DNA from: an uncultured Hyphomicrobiales bacterium
Lineage (GTDB): Bacteria > Pseudomonadota > Alphaproteobacteria > Rhizobiales > Beijerinckiaceae
Direction of reading: 5' to 3'
DNA: 9,845 nt
Assembly (NCBI GenBank): GCA_903916165.1
Contig: CAIWVR010000463.1
Location: forward strand, 1 to 9,845
Shown one piece after another: positions 1 through 6,031 of this stretch. Position numbers and translations under genes: made by a program. The notes beneath the pieces are model-generated. The model did not search any database and was not told the DNA's origin. It worked only from the letters and a program-made list of their open reading frames with translations. Numbering within the stretch: the first letter of the stretch is position 1; every line of letters starts with the position of its first letter.

Positions 1-1814
1 TGTCGCTGTCGCTTTACACCGAACAGTTCATGGCGGCCTCGCTCGGTCTCGCGCTGCTGCTGACCTTCCTGCATTTTCCCGGCTGGACGCGGCGCGAGGG
101 CGAAATCCCGCTCATCGATGTCGCCTTCGGCGCGGCGGGTTTCCTGGCCTGCACCTATATTGCCGCGCGTTATCCGACACTCGTCAACGAACTCGTCTAC
201 CGCCCGTGGGACGGCGTCCTGATTGGCGCGACCATCGTGCTGCTGGTGCTCGAGGCGACGCGCCGCACGGCAGGTCTGGCGCTCGTTATCGTGATCGGCG
301 TGCTCTGCCTCTACGCCTATTTCGGAAACCTGCTGCCTGGCGTGTTCGGCACGCGTCCTGTCGCGATGAGCCGCCTCGCAGTTTATCTGGGCATCGACAC
401 CAATGCGATTTTCGGCACGTCGCTGCAGGTGGCGCTGATCACCGTCGCGCCCTTCGTTCTGATGGGCCAGATCCTCACGCGCGCCGGTGGCGGCGATTTC
501 TTCACGGATATTTCCACCGCATTGATGGGCCGCTATCGCGGCGGCTCGGCCAAAATCGCCGTGTTTGGATCGGCTCTCTTCGGCATGATCTCGGGCAGCG
601 CGGTGGCCAATGTCGCCAGCGTCGGCATGATCACGATTCCCCTGATGAAGCGCAACGGGTTTCCGCCGCAGATCGCGGCCTCCATCGAGGCGGTGGGCTC
701 GACGGGTGGGCAGCTGATGCCTCCCGTCATGGGCGCCGCCGCCTTTCTGATCGCGGAATATCTGCAGGTCTCCTACGCCAGCGTCGTCTGGGCGGCAATC
801 TTGCCGGCATTTCTCTATTACGCGGCGCTGTTCATCCAGGTCGATCTCGAGGCGGCAAAACTCGGCATTGCGGGCACGCCCCGAAGCGAGTTGCCGAAGG
901 CCCTCATCGTGCTGCGGGAAGGCTGGCAGTTTCCCATTCCCTTCATCATCCTGATCGGCGGTTTGCTCTGGTTGAACATGGCGGCAGAATATGCGGCTCT
1001 GTTTGCCACCGTTGCGCTTTTGATCTTCGCCATGACGGTCGGCTACAAGGGCAAGAAGCTGACGCTCTCGGACGCTCTCGCCGCCATCGTGTCGACAGGC
1101 ATCAGCATCATCGACCTGATCGTCATCACGGCGGCGGCGGGCCTTGTGATCGGCGTGCTCAACCTCACCGGATTGGCCTTCGGCTTGACGGATCAATTGC
1201 TCGCCATGAGCGGCGGCAACGTGTTCGGTCTCCTCACGATCAGCGCTGTCGTCGCGATCATCCTGGGCATGGGCATGCCCACCGTCGGCGTCTATGTCAT
1301 CATGGCGACCCTCGCCGCGCCCGCGCTCATCAAGTTCGGGCTGGAGCCGATGCAGGCGCATCTGTTCCTGATGTATTTCGGCATGATGTCGATGGTGACG
1401 CCGCCCGTCGCGCTTGCGGCTTTTGCCGCCGCCAACATCGCCCAGACTGATCCGTGGAAGACCGGCTGGACGGCGGTACGTGTCGGCTGGAGCGCCTATC
1501 TCATCCCGTTCCTCTTCGCGCTGTCGCCCGCGCTGCTGCTGAAAGGTTCGGCGGATGTGGTGATCCTGTCGGCAGTCACTGCGCTGCTCGGCGTGATGAT
1601 GGGCTCGGTCGCCGTGGTCGGCTTCCTGTTCGCGCCCATCGGCGGGATCATGCGCATCGTCTACATGGCGGTGGGGCTCGCGCTGCTCATCCCTGCCGAT
1701 GCGTTCGAGGGGGCCGTTCCGCTCAACCTGGCCGCCATCCTTGCCGCTGTCGCGCTGATCGCCTTCGACTGGCGGCGTGGCCGGGCCGGGCAGGGCAGGG
1801 CCGTGGCAGTTTAG
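1..1814 (+). CDS. Fused TRAP transporter permease (4TM/12TM, DctQM-type), 5'-partial
   Basis: This is an inner-membrane permease of a tripartite ATP-independent periplasmic (TRAP) transporter, in which the small and large membrane subunits are one polypeptide; such proteins import organic acids using an ion gradient. The protein is hydrophobic almost throughout. Counting from the Met at base 30, the M-subunit hallmark region is at residues about 179-199 (GSALFGMISGSAVANVASVG), followed by EAVGSTGGQLMPPVMGAAAF at 220-239 and a second glycine-rich re-entrant region with GMGMPTVGVY. The reading frame is open from base 3 (SLSLYTEQF precedes that Met), no ribosome binding site precedes base 30, and the first membrane helix normally follows some tens of residues, so the real start is upstream of the window. 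The fused type is usually paired with a TAXI-type binding protein, which is not seen here. Family assignment is firm; the substrate is unknown. Confidence 0.93.
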   Translation, partial: SLSLYTEQFMAASLGLALLLTFLHFPGWTRREGEIPLIDVAFGAAGFLACTYIAARYPTLVNELVYRPWDGVLIGATIVLLVLEATRRTAGLALVIVIGVLCLYAYFGNLLPGVFGTRPVAMSRLAVYLGIDTNAIFGTSLQVALITVAPFVLMGQILTRAGGGDFFTDISTALMGRYRGGSAKIAVFGSALFGMISGSAVANVASVGMITIPLMKRNGFPPQIAASIEAVGSTGGQLMPPVMGAAAFLIAEYLQVSYASVVWAAILPAFLYYAALFIQVDLEAAKLGIAGTPRSELPKALIVLREGWQFPIPFIILIGGLLWLNMAAEYAALFATVALLIFAMTVGYKGKKLTLSDALAAIVSTGISIIDLIVITAAAGLVIGVLNLTGLAFGLTDQLLAMSGGNVFGLLTISAVVAIILGMGMPTVGVYVIMATLAAPALIKFGLEPMQAHLFLMYFGMMSMVTPPVALAAFAAANIAQTDPWKTGWTAVRVGWSAYLIPFLFALSPALLLKGSADVVILSAVTALLGVMMGSVAVVGFLFAPIGGIMRIVYMAVGLALLIPADAFEGAVPLNLAAILAAVALIAFDWRRGRAGQGRAVAV

Positions 1815-1817
1815 CGC

Positions 1818-1942
1818 CGTCATTGCGAGCGGAGCGAAGCAATCCAGACCCGCATGCAAGACGGTGAGACGAGTGGTTTGGCGTGAAGTAATCGAGATGG
1901 CGCGTGTGGCCTCTGGATTGTTTCGCTGCGCTCGCAATGACG
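1818..1942. repeat. Palindromic intergenic repeat, copy A
   Basis: A long imperfect inverted repeat fills most of the gap between the TRAP permease and the TctC-like gene. The left arm 1818-1847 and right arm 1913-1942 are complementary at 28 of 30 positions. The arms start and end in CGTCATTGCGAG / CTCGCAATGACG and carry GCAATCCAG next to the loop. The intervening 65 bases are not obviously self-complementary, which makes this copy longer than the other two. The RNA could form a very stable hairpin only 3 nt after the permease stop codon, so it may act as a terminator-like or mRNA-stabilising structure. No T-run follows, so it is not a canonical intrinsic terminator. The motif resembles abundant repeats of Hyphomicrobiales genomes (from memory, not checked). 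Confidence 0.85.
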
Positions 1943-1965
1943 AACAGAAATAGCTGGAGAACAGC

Positions 1966-2991
1966 ATGAAAACGATTTTTCGATTGCTCCTCGTGGTAAG
2001 CGCCTTACTCCCGTCCATCAGCGCGCAAGCGCAGGATGAAGCTGTCTTCTTCAAGGGCAAGACGGTGCGCATCCTTGTCGGGGGGGCGGCTGGCGCGGCC
2101 TATGATTTCGTCGGTCGCGCGCTGGCCGCGCATATGGGGCGGCATATACCCGGCGAGCCGTCGGTTATTGTCGAGAACATGCCCGGCGCCGCCTCCATCG
2201 TCATGATGAACACGCTGTACAATCGGGCGGCGCGCGACGGCACGGCCATGGGCATGCCGCTTAATGGCATTGTGCTGGAGCCGCGCCTGAAAAGCCTGTC
2301 GCGCGATGGCTCCAACGTGCATTTCGACCTGTCAAAAATGCGCTTTGTCGGCACGCCCGCGCAGCAGCCGCAGGTTTTGTGGGTCTGGCATCAGACGCCT
2401 TACGCCAGCATCGAGGACCTGCGCTCCCAGTCTTCGAATTTCGGGTCCACGGCACCGGGTGGCGACAATTATATCCTGCCGACACTGTCGAACGCGCTGC
2501 TCGGCACGCAGATGAAGATCATTGCGGGCTATAAGGGCGTGAACGACATCTTTCTCGCCACCGAACAGGGCGAGGTGCATGGCGCGACAGTGAATTTCTC
2601 AAGCCTGCTGGGAAAACCCGACTGGATGGCGGCGGGCAAGGCCCGCATCCTCATTCAGTTCGGAACCGAACGGCTGGCCAGCCTGAAGGATGTCCCCACC
2701 GCGATCGAACTGGCAAAGGATGAGGCGTCCCGCCAGATGCTGCGGGTCTATGCGACCAAGTTCAAGACGACCTATCCGATTCTGCTGCCGCCCGATGTCC
2801 CTGCAGCGCGGGTGCGGACCATGCAGGGCGCATTTGACGCCACCATGCTCGACAAGGCATTCATCGCGGATGCGGAGAAAATCGGCATCGACGTCTCGCC
2901 ATTGGGTGGGCCGGAGATCGAGAAAGTCATGGCGGAGATCGAGGCCGCACCGCAAGACGTCATCGACCGGCTGCGCCTGCTGGTCAATTGA
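1966..2991 (+). CDS. Periplasmic solute-binding protein, Bug/TctC family
   Basis: This 341-residue protein is an exported substrate-binding protein of the Bug (TctC-like, tripartite tricarboxylate transporter) family, which captures carboxylates and aromatic acids in the periplasm. A Sec signal peptide is visible: Lys at position 2, a hydrophobic core to about residue 18, and a cleavage site near AQA-QD at 22/23. Family features follow in order: FFKGKTVRILVGG at 28-40, the GxxxDxxxR-like stretch with D47 and R51, NMPGA at 71-75, Y85 with DGT at 91-93, and GYKGVNDIFLATEQGEVHG at 188-206 for the second lobe. Length is normal for the family. The start is supported by a purine-rich GGAGA at 1956-1960. 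It lies 24 nt ahead of the extradiol dioxygenase gene, suggesting cotranscription and a role in importing the pathway substrate. No TctA/TctB membrane subunits are in the window. Confidence 0.92.
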   Translation: MKTIFRLLLVVSALLPSISAQAQDEAVFFKGKTVRILVGGAAGAAYDFVGRALAAHMGRHIPGEPSVIVENMPGAASIVMMNTLYNRAARDGTAMGMPLNGIVLEPRLKSLSRDGSNVHFDLSKMRFVGTPAQQPQVLWVWHQTPYASIEDLRSQSSNFGSTAPGGDNYILPTLSNALLGTQMKIIAGYKGVNDIFLATEQGEVHGATVNFSSLLGKPDWMAAGKARILIQFGTERLASLKDVPTAIELAKDEASRQMLRVYATKFKTTYPILLPPDVPAARVRTMQGAFDATMLDKAFIADAEKIGIDVSPLGGPEIEKVMAEIEAAPQDVIDRLRLLVN

Positions 2992-3015
2992 GTAACGAAA
3001 AACAAGAGGTCAGAC

Positions 3016-3906
3016 ATGATCGACACGCGACGCCTGGGGCATGCCACGTTTTCGACGCCCGAACTCAACCAGCAGGTCGACTATTACACCCATGTGCTGG
3101 GCCTCTCGGTCGTCGAGCGGACGCCGACCCGGTGCGTTCTGGCGACCAAGGTCGGCCATGAATGCATTGTGCTGGAGGCGGGTGATATCGCCTTTCACAC
3201 CGGCATTGCGCTGCAGGTCGCGCCGGGCACGGATCTTGGCGAATTGTCGAAAATGCTGACGAAAGAGGGCGTCGCCAACGAGCGCCGGACCGACATCACG
3301 CCGGGTGTGAAAGATGCGCTTGCCTTCAAGGACCCCAAGGGCACCCGGATGGAGGTCTATGCGGAATATGAGTTCGCCCCCGACGACGGCATCCGCGAAG
3401 GCGTCATGCCGCTTAAACTCGGCCATGTCGCCTGGCGGGTGAACGATGTGGACAAGCTGACGCGCTTTTATTGCGACATGCTGGGCTTTCGCGAATCCGA
3501 CTGGATCGGCGACCATTTCTCCTTCCTGCGCTGCGGCGTTGACCATCACTCGATGAATTTCGCCCGCTATCCGGAAGAGCGGCTGCATCATTTCGCCTTC
3601 GAGGTGAAGGACGTGCCCGCACTGCACCAGGCCTGCGATGAGCTGACGCGCCACAAGGTGCAGCTGGTCTGGGGCCCGATCCGCCACGTCGTCGGGCACA
3701 ATGTCGCCGCCTACCATCGCAATCCCGAAGATCATCGCATCGAGCTCTACGCCGAGATGGACCTGATGAAGGACGAGACGCTCGGCTATTTCGAGCCGCG
3801 TCCGTGGCACGAGGATCGTCCGCAAAAGCCCAAGCACTGGCCGAAGGACACCTGGCGCAGCCAGTGGGGCTTTGGGTCGTTCGGGACGTTCCCGGGCTAT
3901 CCGTAA
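3016..3906 (+). CDS. Type I extradiol ring-cleavage dioxygenase (VOC superfamily)
   Basis: This 296-residue cytoplasmic enzyme has two vicinal-oxygen-chelate domains (about 5-120 and 132-250), the layout of catechol 2,3-dioxygenase and BphC-type enzymes, which open catechols beside the two hydroxyls using Fe(II) and O2. The ligand triad is readable in the second domain: H137 (LGHVAW), H192 (LHHFAFEV) and E243 (RIELYAE). Second-sphere residues also fit: H177 or H178 (DHHSM), and H224 with Y233 in RHVVGHNVAAY, spaced like H241, Y250 and E260 of BphC. This argues for an active enzyme rather than a glyoxalase-like relative. Residues about 258-296 form a Trp/Pro/Gly-rich tail (HWPKDTW, WGFGSFG) beyond the usual fold. 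It sits 24 nt after the TctC-like gene with AAGAGG at 3004-3009 as ribosome site. The catechol substrate is unknown. Confidence 0.88.
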   Translation: MIDTRRLGHATFSTPELNQQVDYYTHVLGLSVVERTPTRCVLATKVGHECIVLEAGDIAFHTGIALQVAPGTDLGELSKMLTKEGVANERRTDITPGVKDALAFKDPKGTRMEVYAEYEFAPDDGIREGVMPLKLGHVAWRVNDVDKLTRFYCDMLGFRESDWIGDHFSFLRCGVDHHSMNFARYPEERLHHFAFEVKDVPALHQACDELTRHKVQLVWGPIRHVVGHNVAAYHRNPEDHRIELYAEMDLMKDETLGYFEPRPWHEDRPQKPKHWPKDTWRSQWGFGSFGTFPGYP

Positions 3907-3911
3907 GTTTC

Positions 3912-3996
3912 GGCGGTTGAACCGCCCTCATCCGTCATGCTCAGCATGACACCTTCTCCCGCCAGTGCGGGAGAAGGACGCGCGACGGGTGAGGGC
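3912..3996. repeat. Compound palindromic element (cruciform-like) after the dioxygenase gene
   Basis: Directly after the dioxygenase stop codon lies a nested set of inverted repeats. An outer stem pairs 3924-3936 with 3984-3996 (12 of 13, GCCCTCAtCCGTC with its complement). Inside it are two hairpins: 3934-3950, a GTCATGC stem on a three-base loop, and 3952-3977, whose 11-bp arms CCTTCTCCCGC and GCGGGAGAAGG are perfect. A separate small hairpin GGCGGT-tga-ACCGCC is at 3912-3926 and competes with the outer stem. The CCTTCTCCCGC and GGGTGAGGGC pieces resemble a second family of intergenic repeats known to me from Hyphomicrobiales. No T-run follows, so transcript-end processing or attenuation is possible but not shown. 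Confidence 0.75.
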
Positions 3997-4059
3997 GTCT
4001 GCCAATGCGCACTTTCCTCCCAATAGGACCGGCGATATACCAACCCCATAGTCGCGGAA

Positions 4060-4076
4060 CCGGGGAGTAACCCCGG
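4060..4076 (+). promoter_or_regulatory. GC hairpin just ahead of the ubiD-like start
   Basis: A 6-bp all-G/C stem, CCGGGG (4060-4065) with CCCCGG (4071-4076) around the loop AGTAA, lies 14 nt before the ATG at 4091. The purine-rich ribosome binding site (GGGGAGGAA, about 4080-4088) begins immediately after it. The G-rich side could alternatively pair with other C-rich bases, so it may influence ribosome access. No promoter hexamers are convincing in this leader. Whether the structure has a function is a guess. Confidence 0.35.
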
Positions 4077-4090
4077 CGCGGGGAGGAAAC

Positions 4091-5536
4091 ATGGACACGA
4101 CGATCGCCGAGACCCAGACCAACGGCCCCTATACTGACCTGCGCGACCTGCTGGAGCGGGTCGAAGCCGTCGGCGAATTGCGCCGCGTGCAGGGTGCCGA
4201 CTGGAATCTCGAAATGGGCTGCCTTGCCGAGCTCATCTATCACAACAGCCCCGACACGCCGCCCGCCATCCTGTTCGAGGAGATTCCGGGTTATCCGGGC
4301 ATGCGCTGCCTGTCGGGCATGACCAATTCCTCGCAACGGCTTGCGCTGACGCTGGGCTTTGATCTGTCGAAAAAGCCGCTCGACATTGTCTCATCCTACC
4401 GCGACCGCATGCAGACGCATGAACCGATCCCGCCGCGTGTCGTCAATTATGGCCCGGTGATGGAAAATATCCTGCGCGACGACGAGGTCAATGTTCTCAA
4501 ATTCCCCGTGCCGATGCTGCATGAGCTCGATGGCGGGCGCTACATTGGCACCGACGATCTTGTCATCATGCGCGATCCCGATGGCGGCTGGGTCAATATC
4601 GGCACCTATCGCTCGATGGTGCAGGACGAGAAGACGGTCGGCCTGTGGATGTCACCGGGCAAGCAGGGCCGCCAGATCCGCGAGAAATATTTCAAGATGG
4701 GCCAGCCGTGCCCGGTGCTGATCTGCTGCGGCCATGATCCGCTGCTGTTCCTGGCGTCCGGCAATGAGCTGCGCTACGGGCTCTCCGAATATGATTATGC
4801 CGGCGGCCATCGCGGCGCGCCCATCGACGTCGTCAATTCCGAACTGCACGGCCTGCCGATGCCGGCGCATGCCGAAATCGTGCTCGAGGGTGTGATGATG
4901 CCCGGCGAGACGAAGCTCGAGGGCCCGTTCGGTGAATTCACCGGCTATTACAATCGTGAGCAGAGCGAACAGCCCATCGTCCATGTGCAGCGCATCTATC
5001 ACCGCGACAATCCGATCCTGTCGATTGCCTCACCGATCCGGCCGCCGTCCGATTTCTCGTTTTCGAAATGCGTGATGAAGGCCGGCATGATCTGGGATGA
5101 GGTCGAGCGCGCCGGGCTCTCAGGTGTCACCGGCGTCTGGTGTCACGAGGCGGGGGCTGCGCGCATGTTCAACATTATCGCCATCAAACAGGCCTATGCC
5201 GGCCATGCGCGGCAGGCGCTGCATGCGGCAGCCAGCTGCCAGTCAGCCTCCTATATGGGGCGCTTCGTCGTGGTGGTGGATCACGATGTCGATCCCACCG
5301 ACACATTCGACGTGCTCTGGGCCATCTCGACGCGCTGCGATCCGGGCGAGGACATCGAGATCATGCGTCGCGCCTGGAGCGGGCCGCTCGATCCGCTGAT
5401 GGTCAAGAATATGAACTCGCGCGGGCTGATCGACGCCTGTCGCCCGTTCGAGCGGATCGATACATTTCCGCCCGTGGCGCGCGCCAGCGAAGAGCTGAAG
5501 GCGCGCGTCGCGGCCAAATTCGCCCAATATCTGTGA
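4091..5536 (+). CDS. UbiD-family decarboxylase (prenylated-FMN type)
   Basis: This 481-residue cytoplasmic enzyme belongs to the UbiD family, which reversibly decarboxylates aromatic and unsaturated acids with the UbiX-made cofactor prenyl-FMN. Length is typical. The cofactor and metal region NIGTYRSMVQD is at 169-179, giving the expected Asn169 and Arg174. The second active-site segment LEGPFGEFTGYY spans 276-287, giving Glu277 and Glu282, so the E-R-E triad of Fdc1-type enzymes is intact. Start choice is supported by the strong GGGGAGGAA site just before the ATG. It follows the dioxygenase gene by 184 nt of mostly palindromic sequence and converges on the ferredoxin gene 44 nt downstream. 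Its partner UbiX is not in the window. In context it probably decarboxylates a hydroxylated aromatic acid before ring cleavage; the closest substrate class (protocatechuate, hydroxybenzoate, phthaloyl-type or other) cannot be told. Confidence 0.93.
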   Translation: MDTTIAETQTNGPYTDLRDLLERVEAVGELRRVQGADWNLEMGCLAELIYHNSPDTPPAILFEEIPGYPGMRCLSGMTNSSQRLALTLGFDLSKKPLDIVSSYRDRMQTHEPIPPRVVNYGPVMENILRDDEVNVLKFPVPMLHELDGGRYIGTDDLVIMRDPDGGWVNIGTYRSMVQDEKTVGLWMSPGKQGRQIREKYFKMGQPCPVLICCGHDPLLFLASGNELRYGLSEYDYAGGHRGAPIDVVNSELHGLPMPAHAEIVLEGVMMPGETKLEGPFGEFTGYYNREQSEQPIVHVQRIYHRDNPILSIASPIRPPSDFSFSKCVMKAGMIWDEVERAGLSGVTGVWCHEAGAARMFNIIAIKQAYAGHARQALHAAASCQSASYMGRFVVVVDHDVDPTDTFDVLWAISTRCDPGEDIEIMRRAWSGPLDPLMVKNMNSRGLIDACRPFERIDTFPPVARASEELKARVAAKFAQYL

Positions 5537-5580
5537 GGCTGAATGGATGGACATCGCCAAATGGCAGATGACCAGCGGCT

Positions 5581-5886
5581 TTAAATGTCCGCCACCACAT
5601 CATCCCCGCGCACTTCAACCTTGAAGGTGCGCAGCGGGATGGAGCAGGGCGCGCCGGTGGGCGCGCCGGTCTTCACGTCGAACGTGCCGAAATGCATCGA
5701 GCATTCGATCTCGTCGCCCATCAGCGAACCCTCCGACAGGCTGGAGAGCCCATGCGTGCAGCGGTCGGCCGTCGCGTAGAACGTGCCGTCAATATTGTAG
5801 ACCGCCAGGCCAAGCTCGCCGTGCTCGACGCGGATGACGCTGCCGGGAGCGATGTCTGAGGTCTTGCAGAGAATGATGTCCGCCAC
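5581..5886 (-). CDS. Rieske-type [2Fe-2S] ferredoxin of an aromatic oxygenase
   Basis: This 101-residue soluble protein carries a Rieske cluster and would pass electrons from a reductase to the oxygenase encoded divergently next to it. The cluster motif is complete: C43-T-H45, then 16 residues, then C62-S-M-H65 in ECSMHFGTFD. The protein resembles the small ferredoxins of naphthalene/biphenyl-type dioxygenases in length and in the N-terminal pattern (ADIILCKTSDIAPGSVIRV). The start codon is GTG (5886-5884), preceded on the minus strand by AAAGGA six bases away; the stop is TAA. It ends 44 nt from the end of the convergent ubiD-like gene. It is transcribed away from the oxygenase genes, unlike the usual co-directional order. 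The ferredoxin reductase is not present nearby. Confidence 0.92.
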   Translation of the reverse strand: MADIILCKTSDIAPGSVIRVEHGELGLAVYNIDGTFYATADRCTHGLSSLSEGSLMGDEIECSMHFGTFDVKTGAPTGAPCSIPLRTFKVEVRGDDVVADI

Positions 5887-5974
5887 GTTTGGTCCTTTCG
5901 TCGGGCCTTTGCCGTCCTTTTAAGGGGGACGGGCGTCAGGGGCAAGTATTTAGCGAGATTCCCATACTATGAGA

Positions 5975-6004
5975 TTGACACGCGGGTCTCCCGGACCCAA
6001 AAAT
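5975..6004 (+). promoter_or_regulatory. Candidate promoter for the oxygenase alpha/beta genes
   Basis: A perfect TTGACA (5975-5980) is followed after 18 bases by AAAAAT (5999-6004), a 4 of 6 match to TATAAT, and lies 28-57 nt ahead of the chosen alpha-subunit start at 6032. It sits in the 145-nt divergent region between the ferredoxin and oxygenase genes, where promoters for both must lie if they are separate transcripts. The weak second hexamer keeps confidence low. No equally good match was seen for the minus strand. Confidence 0.4.
5984..5998. promoter_or_regulatory. Palindrome in the promoter spacer, possible operator
   Basis: The 15-bp inverted repeat GGGTC-tcccg-GACCC lies entirely between the candidate TTGACA and AAAAAT hexamers. 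A regulator bound there would block RNA polymerase. The arms are only 5 bp and G/C-rich, so chance occurrence in this GC-rich DNA is quite possible. No regulator gene is present in the window to pair with it. Confidence 0.3.
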
Positions 6005-6020
6005 GTCTCAGGAAACGCGA

Positions 6021-6026
6021 AAGAGG
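6021..6026 (+). promoter_or_regulatory. Ribosome binding site that fixes the alpha-subunit start
   Basis: AAGAGG lies five bases before the ATG at 6032. An in-frame ATG 63 nt earlier (5969) would add 21 residues (starting MRLTRGSPG) that do not look like the family N-terminus, has no ribosome site, and would place the candidate TTGACA inside the coding region. The 6032 start is therefore preferred. Confidence 0.7.
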
Positions 6027-6031
6027 TCATC

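Noticed and set aside
3010..3837. A 275-codon open frame antisense to the extradiol dioxygenase
   Set aside because: It mirrors the sense gene almost exactly and has no family resemblance; the sense protein has complete catalytic motifs.
5552..5570. A weak inverted repeat (CATC-GCCA / TGGC-GATG) between the convergent ubiD-like and ferredoxin genes, considered as a bidirectional terminator
   Set aside because: The stem is short, bulged, has a very small loop and no T-run on either side.
5547..5624. A 25-codon plus-strand frame beginning MDIAKWQMTSGF just after the ubiD-like gene
   Set aside because: It looked like the start of a truncated gene, but it is very short, turns into antisense of the ferredoxin after about 12 codons and has no clear ribosome site or homology I can name.
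5969..6031. Extended N-terminus of the oxygenase alpha subunit from the ATG at 5969
   Set aside because: There is no ribosome binding site ahead of 5969, the added 21 residues are not family-like, and a good AAGAGG site precedes the ATG at 6032.
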